Notes: a model not told the origin generated them from the letters alone. DNA of 35,508 nucleotides from Kluyvera georgiana ATCC 51603 (GCF_001654985.1 NZ_LXEU01000052.1:1-35508); one strand, 5' to 3'; counted from the stretch's first letter, positions 20,276 to 30,424 are shown. Program-made: numbers and translations.

Positions 20276-21783
20276 TACTGCTGTGCTGGGGCATGATGCT
20301 GATCATCTATCTGCCCCTGCTGCCAGCTGCGGGTATCCTCCTCACGCCAGCACTGTCGCTGACGCACTGGCAACAGCTGCTGTCCGACCCGCAGCTGCCG
20401 CAGGCCGTGGCGGCAACGTTGATTTCAACGCTTATCGCCGTCGGCGGCGCGCTGCTGTTGACGCTGCTGCTTATCACCTCCCTCTGGCCCTCCCCCGCCT
20501 GGCAACGGCTTTCCTCACGCCTGCCGTGGCTGCTGGCGCTACCGCACGTCGCTTTCGCTACCTGCGCGCTGCTGCTGTTTGCCGAAGGTGGCACGCTGTA
20601 CCGCCTGCTGCCGACGCTGACGCCTGTACAGGATCGTTACGGCATCGGGCTCGGCCTGGTGCTGGCGGTGAAAGAGTGCGGCTTTTTGCTGTGGGTGTGC
20701 TGGGCGCTGCTCGGTGAAAGGCGGCTGGCGCAGCAGGTAATCGTGTTTCAAAGCCTTGGCTACGGACGCGGTCAGTGCCTGACCTGCGTGATCCTCCCGG
20801 CGTTGATGCCGTCCTTGCGCGTCGCGCTGCTGGCCACCACCGCCTGGACGCTGTCGGTGGTGGACGTGGCGACGATCATTGGCCCCGGTAACCCGCCTAC
20901 GCTCTCGGTACTGGCCTGGCGATGGTTGAATGACGCTGACCCAGATGTTCAGGCTAAAGGGGGGCTGGCCTGTCTGCTGCTGCTGGCGATCCTCGCTGTA
21001 TTAGCCGCGGCGACCAGTCTGTTGTGGCGTATCTGGCGGGGACATACGCCGCGTCTGAACGGTATTCGCCACCCACATTTCCCCCTGTTACCCGGTAGAA
21101 TCGTCGGGCTGGTGCTGCCGCTATGCGGGCTGCTGTGCGTTGTGTTTTTGCTGGGGTTAGCGAACAGCACCTTGCCTGCCCCCGAAACCCTCGCCAACAG
21201 CCTGTGGCTGGCGCTGCTGTCGGCGTTCATCGGCGGCGCCGTCTGCCTGGTTTGGCTGGAATGGGGCCCGACGCGACATCAGCATTGGCTTTCTCTTCCC
21301 CTGGTATTGCCCGCGCTGCCGCTGGCCGCCGGGCAGTATCAGCTGGCGCTGTACGGTTGGTTTGACGGCCAGTTCAGTGCCGTGCTGTGGGGGCATCTGT
21401 TGTGGGTCGTGCCGTGGATGCTGTTCGTATTGCGGCCCGCCTGGCAGCAAATTGACCCACGCCAGATACTGCTGGCGCAAACGCTCGGCTGGGGTCGTCT
21501 ACGCCGATTCTGGCAGCTGAAATGCCCGCTGATTATCCGCCCTTTGCTCTCTGCGCTGGCGGTGGGATTTTCCGTCAGTATCGCCCAGTATCTGCCTACC
21601 CAGTGGCTGGGCGGCGGACGAATACCAACGCTTACGACCGAAGCGGTCGCCTTGAGCAGCGGCGGTGCCACCGATACATTAGCCGCCCAGGCGCTGTGGC
21701 AACTGCTGTTGCCGATAATCTTTTTCTTGCTGACCGCGCTGCTGGCACGGCGCATCAGCCATTTTCGACGAGGACTACGCTAA
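20248..21783 (+). CDS. ynjC: ABC transporter permease YnjC (two fused permease domains)
   Basis: A 511-residue inner membrane permease with about twelve hydrophobic helices. The protein is a tandem of two BPD-type permease domains in one chain, as in other thiamine/iron-type importers, so one copy replaces a permease pair. Cytoplasmic coupling (EAA-like) loops are visible around F-Q-S-L-G-Y-G-R-G-Q-C-L-T-C-V-I-L-P (near 167) and A-Q-T-L-G-W-G-R-L-R-R-F-W-Q-L-K-C-P (near 410). The start lies 28 bases inside ynjB and is supported by GGAG five bases upstream. It ends one base into ynjD (TAATG). Confidence 0.94.
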   Translation: MAAPLRYALILLCWGMMLIIYLPLLPAAGILLTPALSLTHWQQLLSDPQLPQAVAATLISTLIAVGGALLLTLLLITSLWPSPAWQRLSSRLPWLLALPHVAFATCALLLFAEGGTLYRLLPTLTPVQDRYGIGLGLVLAVKECGFLLWVCWALLGERRLAQQVIVFQSLGYGRGQCLTCVILPALMPSLRVALLATTAWTLSVVDVATIIGPGNPPTLSVLAWRWLNDADPDVQAKGGLACLLLLAILAVLAAATSLLWRIWRGHTPRLNGIRHPHFPLLPGRIVGLVLPLCGLLCVVFLLGLANSTLPAPETLANSLWLALLSAFIGGAVCLVWLEWGPTRHQHWLSLPLVLPALPLAAGQYQLALYGWFDGQFSAVLWGHLLWVVPWMLFVLRPAWQQIDPRQILLAQTLGWGRLRRFWQLKCPLIIRPLLSALAVGFSVSIAQYLPTQWLGGGRIPTLTTEAVALSSGGATDTLAAQALWQLLLPIIFFLLTALLARRISHFRRGLR

Positions 21784-22415
21784 TGTTGCTGGTGCAGAAT
21801 CTGACGCTCACGCTAGCCGGTCAGCCGCTGCTGCGTGCGGTGAACTTTCGCGTTCCACCCGGCGAAATTGTGACGCTAATGGGCCCTTCTGGCTGCGGAA
21901 AATCCACGTTATTTGCCTGGATGGTGGGCGCACTGGATGGCGCATTTCGCGCACGCGGCGAACTGTGGCTTAACGATAAACGTACCGATACGCTGCCAAC
22001 CGAAAAACGACGCATCGGCATTTTGTTTCAGGACGCGCTGCTGTTTGATCACCTGAGCGTAGGGCAGAATTTACGTCTTGCGCTACCGGCAGGCGTTGCC
22101 CGGGATACCCGTCAAATGCGGGTTGAGCAGGCGCTGGAACATGCCGAACTGTCTGGCTTTTACGCTCGTGACCCTGCTACGCTTTCCGGCGGCCAGCGCG
22201 CCCGCGTCGCCCTGCTGCGCGCCCTGCTGGCACAGCCTGATGCGCTGCTGCTGGATGAACCATTTAGCCGCCTTGACCAACAGCTACGCGGCAGCTTTCG
22301 CCAGTGGGTGTTTAGCGAACTCCAGCAGCAGCATATTCCGGTGGTACAGGTCACCCACGACCCGGATGACGTCCCGCCAGGCGGCCGCTGTCTGCAGCTC
22401 GCAAACTGGCGTTGA
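21783..22415 (+). CDS. ynjD: ABC transporter ATP-binding protein YnjD
   Basis: A 210-residue ATPase (E. coli 217) that powers YnjC. Walker A is G-P-S-G-C-G-K-S-T at 34-42, the Q-loop is in L-F-Q-D-A, the signature is L-S-G-G-Q-R-A, and Walker B is A-L-L-L-D-E-P, followed by the D-loop and the switch His in V-T-H-D. A frame extending upstream to 21522 is only the open part of ynjC in another register. The ATG overlaps the ynjC stop by one base, so the two are coupled. Together with YnjB and YnjC it forms a complete importer of unknown substrate. Confidence 0.95.
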   Translation: MLLVQNLTLTLAGQPLLRAVNFRVPPGEIVTLMGPSGCGKSTLFAWMVGALDGAFRARGELWLNDKRTDTLPTEKRRIGILFQDALLFDHLSVGQNLRLALPAGVARDTRQMRVEQALEHAELSGFYARDPATLSGGQRARVALLRALLAQPDALLLDEPFSRLDQQLRGSFRQWVFSELQQQHIPVVQVTHDPDDVPPGGRCLQLANWR

Positions 22416-22466
22416 CGCGGGAAAAACTGCGTTAACGCAAGGTTTTTCTTTCACCGGAGGTTCAAA

Positions 22467-23804
22467 ATGACGCTCCTTTTATCCTCGTCGGACGATTTGA
22501 TGAAACGTGTTTCTCAACTGACCGCGCTGGCCCTTGCTCTTGGCCTCGCCTCCTCTGTCTTCGCCGCTGAAACGGCAAAAACCTTGACCTTCACCCATCT
22601 GCTCCAGCAAAAAGGCACCGCCATCGATACGCGTCTGAGCGCGTTCTACAACGGCTGGCCGCAGCAGGCGAACGGCCCGCAGGGGCATGAGCCGGGGGCG
22701 CTAAACCTCTCTGCCAGCTGGCTTTCCGCCATGAACAACGAACAGTTGATCGCCTGGGCGCAGCAGCACCAGCTGAAAAAAGAGACTGACATTGCCCTCT
22801 ACGGCGACAGCAAAGATAACGACGCGGTGGCTAAGCGCCTGAAAGAAGCGGGCTACACCAATATCTCCACCCTGAGCGACGCGCTGCAACAGCCCGAGCG
22901 TCTGCAAAAGCTGCCGCACTTCGAACAGTTGGTTTATCCACAGTGGCTGCACGACCTGCAACAGGGGAAAGACGTTCCGGCGAAACCGGCGGGCGACTAT
23001 AAGGTGATTGAAGCCGCCTGGGGCGCGCCGAAGCTCTATCTGGTCAGCCATATTCCGAATGCAGGCTATATCGACACCAACGAGGTGGAAAGCGAGCCGC
23101 TGTGGAATAAAGTGTCCGACGCCCAGCTGAAAGCGATGCTGGCGAAACACGGCATTCGTCATGATACGACCGTGATCCTCTATGGTCGCGACGTTTACGC
23201 CGCAGCGCGCGTGGCGCAGATTATGCTGTATGCCGGTGTTAAAGACGTACGTCTGCTCGATGGCGGGTGGAAAACCTGGTCGGATGCCGGTCTGCCTGTC
23301 GAGCGCGGCTTAGCAAAAGACGTGAAACCTGAGCCGGATTTCGGCGTGACTATCCCGGCACAACCACAGCTGATGCTGGATATGGAACAGGCGCGCGGTC
23401 TACTGCATCGTCAGGACGCATCGCTGGTGAGCATTCGTTCGTGGCCGGAGTTTATCGGCACCACCAGCGGCTATAGCTATATCAAGCCAAAAGGTGACAT
23501 TGCAGGCGCACGCTGGGGCCACGCGGGGAGCGACTCCACCCATATGGAAGACTTCCATAACCCGGACGGCACGATGCGCAGCGCAGATGATATCGCGGCG
23601 ATGTGGAAATCCTGGAATATCACGCCAGACCAGCAGGTATCCTTCTACTGCGGTACCGGCTGGCGCGCCTCGGAGACCTTCATGTATGCCCGCGCAATGG
23701 GCTGGAAAAACGTCAGCGTCTACGACGGCGGCTGGTATGAGTGGAGCGGCAATCCGAAAAACCCGGTTGCCACCGGCGATCGCGGCCCGGAAAGTTCACG
23801 TTAA
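22467..23804 (+). CDS. ynjE: three-domain rhodanese sulfurtransferase YnjE
   Basis: A thiosulfate/mercaptopyruvate-type sulfurtransferase with three rhodanese repeats, the last being active: Cys395 in F-Y-C-G-T-G-W-R (Cys384 from the inner start). E. coli YnjE can take sulfur from cysteine desulfurase IscS and has been linked to molybdenum cofactor synthesis. A signal-like hydrophobic segment L-A-L-A-L-G-L-A-S-S-V-F-A follows the inner start. Two starts are possible: ATG 22467 with GGAGG at good spacing (445 aa, used here), or ATG 22500, which matches E. coli (434 aa) but has no good ribosome binding site. It lies 51 bases after ynjD and ends tail to tail with ynjF, overlapping by the 4 bases TTAA. 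Confidence 0.94.
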   Translation: MTLLLSSSDDLMKRVSQLTALALALGLASSVFAAETAKTLTFTHLLQQKGTAIDTRLSAFYNGWPQQANGPQGHEPGALNLSASWLSAMNNEQLIAWAQQHQLKKETDIALYGDSKDNDAVAKRLKEAGYTNISTLSDALQQPERLQKLPHFEQLVYPQWLHDLQQGKDVPAKPAGDYKVIEAAWGAPKLYLVSHIPNAGYIDTNEVESEPLWNKVSDAQLKAMLAKHGIRHDTTVILYGRDVYAAARVAQIMLYAGVKDVRLLDGGWKTWSDAGLPVERGLAKDVKPEPDFGVTIPAQPQLMLDMEQARGLLHRQDASLVSIRSWPEFIGTTSGYSYIKPKGDIAGARWGHAGSDSTHMEDFHNPDGTMRSADDIAAMWKSWNITPDQQVSFYCGTGWRASETFMYARAMGWKNVSVYDGGWYEWSGNPKNPVATGDRGPESSR

Positions 23805-24433
23805 TCCACGTTTTCATGACGCTGAAGATTTTTCAGCGTCATGTATCCTCCCCACACCCGGTTAAAGGTTGTGAGCCAGCACAACGCGCCGAAAATCCAC
23901 GCCATCCACGCAAACCACGCCGGAAAGAGACAGCCCAGCACAAACAGCAGGATAGTCTCTGTCCCCTCGGTTAAGCCGCCAAGATAGTAAAACGACTTAT
24001 GGGCGTAGCCCGGATTATCGATCTGATGCTTCGCTGCCAGCGCGGCAAAGGCCAGAAAACTGCTACCGGTGCCCATAAAAGCGAACAGCAGCCAGCCGCC
24101 AGCCAGCGCGTTGGCCGCCGGGTCGGCAAGCATAAAGCCGAACGGCACCAGCGCGTAGAACAGAAAATCCAGCGCGATATCGAGAAAACCGCCCGCGTCG
24201 GTCAGCCCGCGACGGCGGGCCATCGCGCCGTCCAGACCATCCAGCAGACGATTAACAATAATGGCAACCAGCGCCGCGCCATACCATCCCAGCGCCAGAA
24301 ACGGCAACGCCAGTACGCCGATAGCAAAACCGACCAGCGTAATGCCATCCGCCGACACGCCGGGCTTATCCAAAGCCTGCGCGGCGCGGTTAAGCCACGG
24401 CTTCAGGCGTGGGTGCAGGTGTTTATCAAGCAT
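23801..24433 (-). CDS. ynjF: CDP-alcohol phosphatidyltransferase family protein YnjF
   Basis: A 210-residue membrane enzyme with the complete CDP-alcohol phosphotransferase motif D-G-x2-A-R-x8-G-x3-D-x3-D (in L-D-G-A-M-A-R-R-R-G-L-T-D-A-G-G-F-L-D near 65-90), so the catalytic aspartates are present. Several helices follow. The physiological substrate is not known; the family uses CDP-diacylglycerol or similar donors to make phospholipids. The start overlaps the ynjA stop by 8 bases. Its last codons include a 12-bp perfect inverted repeat (23815-23843). It is convergent with ynjE. Confidence 0.94.
   Translation of the reverse strand: MLDKHLHPRLKPWLNRAAQALDKPGVSADGITLVGFAIGVLALPFLALGWYGAALVAIIVNRLLDGLDGAMARRRGLTDAGGFLDIALDFLFYALVPFGFMLADPAANALAGGWLLFAFMGTGSSFLAFAALAAKHQIDNPGYAHKSFYYLGGLTEGTETILLFVLGCLFPAWFAWMAWIFGALCWLTTFNRVWGGYMTLKNLQRHENVD
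23815..23843. repeat. perfect 12-bp hairpin inside the 3' end of ynjF, past the ynjE stop
   Basis: CATGACGCTGAA (23815-23826) and TTCAGCGTCATG (23832-23843) with a 5-base loop. It begins 11 bases after the ynjE stop while encoding M-T-L-K-N-L-Q-R-H of YnjF. Neither side has a proper T run. It could end or protect both convergent transcripts. Confidence 0.75.
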
Positions 24434-24992
24434 CGGTTTTTTCTCTCATCGAACACAGCCCTTGCGAGGGGATCTCCAGCGCGGCGTTGAAGCGCGCGGA
24501 TAAATTCTGAAACGCCACCAGCGCCGTCATTTCCGTTATCTGCGCATCGTTAAAGTGACAGTGTAACTCTTGCTTTTGAGCCTCAGAGATTCGCGGCGGC
24601 GTGGCGGTCATCGCCTCGGCGTAATCCAGCGCGGCGCGTTCAGCCGGGGTAAACAGCGCCGAAGTGCGCCACGCCTCCAGCGCCAGCACCTTATCCATCG
24701 CCCCGCAGCGCTGCGCCAGGCGCAAGCTGTTGGCGTCAATGCAGAACGCGCAGTCGCACTGCTGGGATACGCGGGTCATCAGCAGCGCGCGCAGCGTCGG
24801 CGCAAGACGCGCTTTTTTGCGTTCCAGATAGCCGACAAACAGCGCCACCAGCCAGAACAGGCGCGGCATGCGCCCCCACCAGCGCGTGGGATTGAGGACC
24901 TCGCCATAGTGCTTGCGCTGCATGGCGGTAATCGGTTTTAAACTGAGCGGTAATTGGCTGAGCGGCTGCACCCAGGGTTGGCGGTTTTTCAC
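24426..24992 (-). CDS. ynjA: AhpD-like / carboxymuconolactone decarboxylase family protein YnjA
   Basis: A 188-residue protein similar to E. coli YnjA (182 aa). Matching segments are the H-Y-G-E-V-L-x-P-x-R-W-W-G-R motif near residues 28-41, the redox-type C-x-x-C in D-C-A-F-C near 80, and L-x-N-L-S-A-R-F-N near 165. The AhpD family uses such a Cys pair for peroxide reduction; the function of YnjA is not proven. The start is GTG at 24992 with GGAG eight bases upstream. In E. coli the gene lies before ynjB on the other side of the transporter; here it overlaps ynjF by 8 bases on the opposite strand to the transporter. Confidence 0.9.
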   Translation of the reverse strand: MKNRQPWVQPLSQLPLSLKPITAMQRKHYGEVLNPTRWWGRMPRLFWLVALFVGYLERKKARLAPTLRALLMTRVSQQCDCAFCIDANSLRLAQRCGAMDKVLALEAWRTSALFTPAERAALDYAEAMTATPPRISEAQKQELHCHFNDAQITEMTALVAFQNLSARFNAALEIPSQGLCSMREKTDA

Positions 24993-25070
24993 CCGGAGAC
25001 TCCTGCAAAACTTTAGCTAACGGCAAAGCAAGGATATTATGGCAACTCTGTTATCTCGTCTTTGACCGCT

Positions 25071-25487
25071 ATGCTGAAAACGATTGATGTTGTTGCCGCT
25101 ATTATTGAACAAAATGGCAAAATTCTTCTCGCCCAACGTCCACCTCATGCCGATCAGGCCGGGCTGTGGGAATTTGCCGGGGGCAAAGTGGAGGCCGGAG
25201 AGAGCCAGCGGGAAGCGCTGATCCGCGAGCTGCAGGAAGAGCTGGCGATTACCGCCTGGCCCGCCTGCTATGTGGCGAGCCATCGCCGCGAAGTCTCCGG
25301 ACGTATCATTCATCTGCACGCCTGGTACGTGCCGCGTTTTGATGGCGAGCTCATCGCACGCGAGCATAGCGCCCTGGTGTGGTGCACGCCGCAGGAAGCG
25401 CAAGGCTACGATCTGGCCCCCGCCGACGTGCCATTATTAGCGGCGTTTATGGCTTTACCCGACGCCAAACGAGCGGGTTCGTGCTGA
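25071..25487 (+). CDS. nudG: Nudix CTP/oxidised-nucleotide pyrophosphohydrolase NudG
   Basis: A 138-residue Nudix hydrolase (E. coli 135) acting on (5-hydroxy-)CTP, 8-oxo-dGTP and related nucleotides, in nucleotide-pool cleaning. The Nudix box is complete: G38-x5-E44-x7-R52-E53-L54-Q55-E56-E57-L58. V-A-A-I-I-E and the C-terminal A-L-V-W-C-T-P match the family. The start is ATG 25071; a TTG nine bases earlier is in frame but unneeded. The gene is divergent from ynjA with a 78-bp gap, and its 3' end overlaps the end of ynjH by 41 bases. Confidence 0.95.
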   Translation: MLKTIDVVAAIIEQNGKILLAQRPPHADQAGLWEFAGGKVEAGESQREALIRELQEELAITAWPACYVASHRREVSGRIIHLHAWYVPRFDGELIAREHSALVWCTPQEAQGYDLAPADVPLLAAFMALPDAKRAGSC

Positions 25488-25716
25488 TGGCGCGCTCGTC
25501 GCGCTGGCACTGGAGCAACACCCCCTCGACTTTCACCACTGCCCCTTCAGAGTAGTTCTGATTTTCATAAATACAGCACTGGGCGCACGGCTGCACGCGC
25601 TGGCTGCTGTTGTTGTTGCTGAAAACCTCGGGGGGAACGTTAACTTCCACCTGAGGACGCGCCTGCGCGATGTTACAAAACAGCGCAAACGCGCCAGCAA
25701 TCCAGAAGCATTTCAT
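25447..25716 (-). CDS. ynjH: DUF1496 family secreted small protein YnjH
   Basis: An 89-residue protein (E. coli 90) with a signal peptide ending at I-A-Q-A near residue 19 and a mature part of about 70 residues. Its hallmark is a cysteine cluster C-A-Q-C-C-I-Y, followed by N-Y-S-E-G-A-V and L-L-Q-C-Q-R and the invariant tail N-P-L-V-W-R-R-V-K-P. The cysteines suggest disulfides in the periplasm. Function is unknown. AAGGAGA lies six bases before the ATG at 25716; the frame extends to 25854 without homology. The gene's end overlaps nudG. Confidence 0.93.
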   Translation of the reverse strand: MKCFWIAGAFALFCNIAQARPQVEVNVPPEVFSNNNSSQRVQPCAQCCIYENQNYSEGAVVKVEGVLLQCQRDERAISTNPLVWRRVKP

Positions 25717-25788
25717 CACCTGTCTCCTTAAAAAAGCACCGTGTATTACTATCGACCAAATGGGCGTGCAACTTAACTTTTTTACGTC

Positions 25789-25803
25789 ATCGCTTTTGGT
25801 TAT
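25789..25803 (+). promoter_or_regulatory. upstream NAC site of gdhA (near -88)
   Basis: ATC, nine bases, TAT: one base from the NAC consensus ATA-N9-TAT. Its centre, 25796, is 144 bp from the perfect site within the leader. This pair spacing agrees with the -89 and +57 sites I recall for NAC repression of gdhA in Klebsiella aerogenes. Confidence 0.6.
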
Positions 25804-25847
25804 GACCCGGCATTGAGTATTAATTTTATTCCGCTTCCGGAAAATCC

Positions 25848-25878
25848 TTGTCATCCGTTAGCTGGGTAGTGATATAGT
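25848..25878 (+). promoter_or_regulatory. candidate gdhA promoter
   Basis: TTGTCA (25848-25853) is a 5/6 match to the -35 box. TATAGT (25873-25878) is a 5/6 match to the -10 box at a long spacing of 19; GATATA, two bases earlier, would give a spacing of 17. Transcription starting at 25884 would place the NAC site at +57. Confidence 0.5.
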
Positions 25879-25932
25879 CGAAATAACGCACGTCATTAAA
25901 CACAACCATAACAACTACATACATCCACAATC

Positions 25933-27295
<1,363 letters not shown>

Positions 27296-27300
27296 AACAA

Positions 27301-27338
27301 ATAGCCCGGACGCGAAAGCGATGCCGGGCTATCGTTTT
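27301..27338 (+). terminator. terminator of gdhA
   Basis: ATAGCCCGG (27301-27309) and CCGGGCTAT (27324-27332) form a perfect 9-bp stem, with a GCG/CGC inner pairing, followed by CGTTTT. It begins six bases after the gdhA stop. Confidence 0.7.
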
Positions 27339-27343
27339 GAACC

Positions 27344-27373
27344 GTAGGCCTGATAAGCGCAGCGCCATCAGGC
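27344..27373 (-). repeat. REP element, first of an inverted pair
   Basis: The minus strand reads GCCTGATGGCGCTGCG followed by CTTATCAGGCCTAC, the enterobacterial REP form with a GCC...GGCCTAC hairpin. It points away from the second REP, forming a BIME-like pair between gdhA and topB. Confidence 0.85.
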
Positions 27374-27387
27374 AGCCTGAGCACATT

Positions 27388-27422
27388 GCCGGATGGCGGC
27401 GTAAATGCCTTATCCGGCCTAC
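27388..27422 (+). repeat. REP element, second of an inverted pair
   Basis: GCCGGATGGCGGCGTAAATG followed by CCTTATCCGGCCTAC, a full-length REP hairpin in the orientation opposite to 27344-27373. REP pairs of this type stabilise mRNA 3' ends and bind IHF, gyrase or Pol I in E. coli. Confidence 0.9.
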
Positions 27423-27438
27423 AAATGGACATCCCCGA

Positions 27439-29376
27439 CTAGGCGTCTGGCGCAGGGCCTGCCGCTGCTTTCTTAGTTTTTCCTTTGCCTTTACTGAACG
27501 GCTTCTTCGCGCCGCCTGGCGCGGCCAGCCCGCGGAACTGCCGTACCGGCGTGCTCTTCGCCTGGTCAATCAACTGGAACAACGTCCCAACCAGCGGCTG
27601 CATAAAGTCCTGGTAGCGGCACTGCTTTTCGCTGATTTGCGTCAGGGTGGATTCCCAGTGCGCGGTCATATCCGGACGCGTCGCCATTTCGGGCAGCGAA
27701 TGGAACAGCGCTTTACCGGCGTCGGTAGAGTGAATATAGCGTCCTTTTTTGGTCAGGAAACCGCGCTTAAACAGCAGTTCGATAATACCCGCACGCGTTG
27801 CTTCGGTGCCTAAACCGTCGGTCGCGCGGAGGATTTTTTTCAGATCTTTATCCTGCACAAAGCGGGCGATACCGGTCATTGCCGACAGCAGCGTGGCGTC
27901 GGTAAAGTGTCGCGGCGGCTGGGTTTGTCGCTCAACGACTTCGCCGTTCTCGCACAGCAGTTCGTCCGCTTTTGCCACCACCGGCAGCGGCGTGCCGTCG
28001 TTTTCTTCATCACGCTCTTTCGCCCCCAGCAGCGTACGCCAGCCCGCTTCCGCCAGGAAACGCGCTTTGGCGACAAACTTACCGTTAGCGATATCCAGAT
28101 CGATCTGGCACTTGCGATAAACCGCATCCGGGCAGAACTGCATCAGATACTGACGCGCAATCAGGTTATACACCTTCGCTTCGTTGTCGTTGAGATTGAC
28201 GTGGCTGGCGCGCGCGGTTGGGATAATCGCGTGGTGGGCATCGACCTTTTTGTCGTCCCAGCAGCGGTTGCGGGTGTCAGTGTTGACCAACGGCTGCGGC
28301 AGCAGGTCCGGGGCGTGAACGCCAATGGCGTTGATCACCGCGTGACGGCCCGCGAAATGTTCTTCCGGCAGATAGCGGCTGTCGGAGCGCGGATAGGTAA
28401 TCACCTTGTGGGTTTCGTACAGTTTCTGGCAGATATCCAGTACGTTCTGCGCGCTAAGCCCAAAACGCTTCGCCGCCTCAATCTGTAAGGCCGACAGCGA
28501 AAACGGCAGCGGCGCGGGTTCCGAGTCGCGCTTGTCGTTATAGGCCGTGACCAGCGCGGGCTGCCCGGTAATGCGTTTCACTACGTGTTCCGCAAGCGCG
28601 CGGTTCAGCAGGCGACCTTCTTCATCCTGATGCGGTTCACAGGCTTCGCTCGGCTGCCAGACGGCGGTGAACCGTTCGTCTTTCGGCGTGACGATGTGGG
28701 CCTTCACCTCAAAGAAGTCCTTTGAGACGAAGTGTTCAATCTCTTCGTCGCGACGCACCACCAGCCCCAACACCGGGGTCTGCACGCGCCCCACGGAAAG
28801 CACGCCCTGATAACCGGCGTTGCGCCCCAGAATCGTATAGGCGCGGGTCATATTGATCCCGTACAACCAGTCAGCACGCGCGCGGGCCAGCGCCGAGACG
28901 CACAGCGGAATAAATTCGCTGTTGGCACGCAGACGGGAAATCGCGCGCTCCACCGCCTGCGGGTTGAGGTCGTTTATCAAACAGCGCTGCACCTGCTGGC
29001 GTTTTTCCGCCGACAGTTGCAGGTAGTCCAGCACTTCATCCACCAGCAGCTGTCCTTCGCGATCGGGGTCTCCGGCGTGAATAACTTCGCTGGCTTCATG
29101 AAGAAAACGCTTGATGACGTTCAGCTGTTTGGTGACCGATGGGCGTGGCTGGAGCTGCCACTTTTCCGGCACGATCGGCAGATCCTGAAGATTCCAGCGC
29201 GCATAGCGGCTGTCATAGACGTCCGGCTGCGCCTGCTCCAGCAGGTGACCAATACACCAGGTCACCACCTGGCCGTTGCCACATTCGATAAAGCCGTCGC
29301 CCTTGCGGTGGGGCTTCGGCAGTACATCCGCAATGGCGCGGGCCAGACTCGGTTTTTCCGCAATAAACAACCGCAT
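27439..29376 (-). CDS. topB: DNA topoisomerase III TopB
   Basis: A 645-residue type IA topoisomerase (E. coli 653) that unlinks replication and recombination intermediates with RecQ and SSB. The Toprim domain starts [10 protein letters not shown] and has the metal-binding D-P-D-R-E-G near residue 103. The active tyrosine lies in [10 protein letters not shown] near 328. The C-terminus is basic (K-G-K-G-K-T-K-K) and eight residues shorter than E. coli. The start at M-R-L-F is used; an in-frame extension to 29430 would run into selD. It starts 4 bases after the selD stop with no good ribosome binding site, so translation is likely coupled. Confidence 0.97.
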   Translation of the reverse strand: MRLFIAEKPSLARAIADVLPKPHRKGDGFIECGNGQVVTWCIGHLLEQAQPDVYDSRYARWNLQDLPIVPEKWQLQPRPSVTKQLNVIKRFLHEASEVIHAGDPDREGQLLVDEVLDYLQLSAEKRQQVQRCLINDLNPQAVERAISRLRANSEFIPLCVSALARARADWLYGINMTRAYTILGRNAGYQGVLSVGRVQTPVLGLVVRRDEEIEHFVSKDFFEVKAHIVTPKDERFTAVWQPSEACEPHQDEEGRLLNRALAEHVVKRITGQPALVTAYNDKRDSEPAPLPFSLSALQIEAAKRFGLSAQNVLDICQKLYETHKVITYPRSDSRYLPEEHFAGRHAVINAIGVHAPDLLPQPLVNTDTRNRCWDDKKVDAHHAIIPTARASHVNLNDNEAKVYNLIARQYLMQFCPDAVYRKCQIDLDIANGKFVAKARFLAEAGWRTLLGAKERDEENDGTPLPVVAKADELLCENGEVVERQTQPPRHFTDATLLSAMTGIARFVQDKDLKKILRATDGLGTEATRAGIIELLFKRGFLTKKGRYIHSTDAGKALFHSLPEMATRPDMTAHWESTLTQISEKQCRYQDFMQPLVGTLFQLIDQAKSTPVRQFRGLAAPGGAKKPFSKGKGKTKKAAAGPAPDA

Positions 29377-29380
29377 GGGG

Positions 29381-30424
29381 TCAGCGCAGCTCGACCATCG
29401 GACGGCCGCCGCGCGCGGTGACCAGTTCACCGATAGCGGTTAGCGTGATACCAAACTCAGCGGCAGCCTCCTGTACGGCGGCTTCGGCGTCCGGCGTCAC
29501 CGCCAGCAGCAGGCCGCCGGAGGTTTGCGGGTCGCACAGTAGCGCGCGCTGGGCGTCGCTCATCGCGCCCATCAGGTGACCGTAGCTGGCAAAGTTCCGC
29601 TCGGTACCGCCCGGAACGGCGCCCTGGGCAATATACTCTTCCACGCCCGGCAGCTTCGGTACGGCGGCAAAATCAATCTGCGCCTGCACGCCAGCGCCCT
29701 GGCACATTTCGCTCAGGTGACCCAGCAGGCCAAAACCGGTGACGTCGGTCATCGCCTTCACGCCGTCAATATTGGCAAACGCCGAGCCCACAAGGTTCAT
29801 CTGGCACATCACTTCCGTCGCCAGCCCCTGATGTTCAGGCTTGAGCAGCGATTTTTTCTCGGCGGTGGTCAGCACGCCGATACCGAGCGGTTTGGTCAGG
29901 AACAGCTTGCAGCCCGCCTGCGCGGTGCTGTTCTTCTTCACCCGTTCGGTAGGCACAATTCCGGTGACCGCGAGGCCGAAAATCGGCTCCGGCGCGTCGA
30001 TAGAGTGGCCGCCCGCCAGCGCGATACCGGCCTGTTTGCAGGCAAAGCGCCCGCCTTCGGTCACTTCGCGCGCAATCTCTGGAGCCAGTTTGCCGATCGG
30101 CCAGCCGAGGATGGCAATCGCCATAATCGGCTTACCGCCCATGGCGAAAATGTCGCTGATGGCGTTGGTTGCCGCAATACGGCCAAAGTCGAACGGATTG
30201 TCGACAATCGGCATAAAGAAATCGGTGGTGCTGATGACCGAGGTACCGTTACCCAGGTCGTAAACGGCAGCATCGTCGCGAGTTTCATTGCCAACAAGCA
30301 GGTTGGGGTCGATAAACTTCGTTTGCTCGCTGTGCAGGATGGTCTCCAGCACTTTGGGCGAAATTTTACAACCGCAACCCGCTCCGTGGCTGTACTGCGT
30401 TAAACGAATGGCCTGCTCGCTCAT
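29381..30424 (-). CDS. selD: selenophosphate synthetase SelD
   Basis: A 347-residue enzyme, the same length as E. coli, that makes selenophosphate from selenide and ATP for selenocysteine and seleno-tRNA synthesis. The catalytic Cys17 and Lys20 are in H-G-A-G-C-G-C-K; Cys is used, not selenocysteine. ATP and metal sites include D-D-A-A-V-Y near 51 and D-F-F-M-P-I-V-D. It is in the PurM-like fold. AGGAG lies six bases before the ATG at 30424. It is upstream of and coupled to topB and 128 bp after ydjA, the E. coli order. Confidence 0.98.
   Translation of the reverse strand: MSEQAIRLTQYSHGAGCGCKISPKVLETILHSEQTKFIDPNLLVGNETRDDAAVYDLGNGTSVISTTDFFMPIVDNPFDFGRIAATNAISDIFAMGGKPIMAIAILGWPIGKLAPEIAREVTEGGRFACKQAGIALAGGHSIDAPEPIFGLAVTGIVPTERVKKNSTAQAGCKLFLTKPLGIGVLTTAEKKSLLKPEHQGLATEVMCQMNLVGSAFANIDGVKAMTDVTGFGLLGHLSEMCQGAGVQAQIDFAAVPKLPGVEEYIAQGAVPGGTERNFASYGHLMGAMSDAQRALLCDPQTSGGLLLAVTPDAEAAVQEAAAEFGITLTAIGELVTARGGRPMVELR

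Noticed and set aside
29377-29430. 18-codon N-terminal extension of topB
   Set aside because: It lies inside selD in another frame, has no homology to topoisomerase III, and M-R-L-F-I-A-E-K-P is the usual start.
29576-30403. 275-codon plus-strand frame opposite selD
   Set aside because: Antisense shadow of a well-supported gene, with no homology that I can see.
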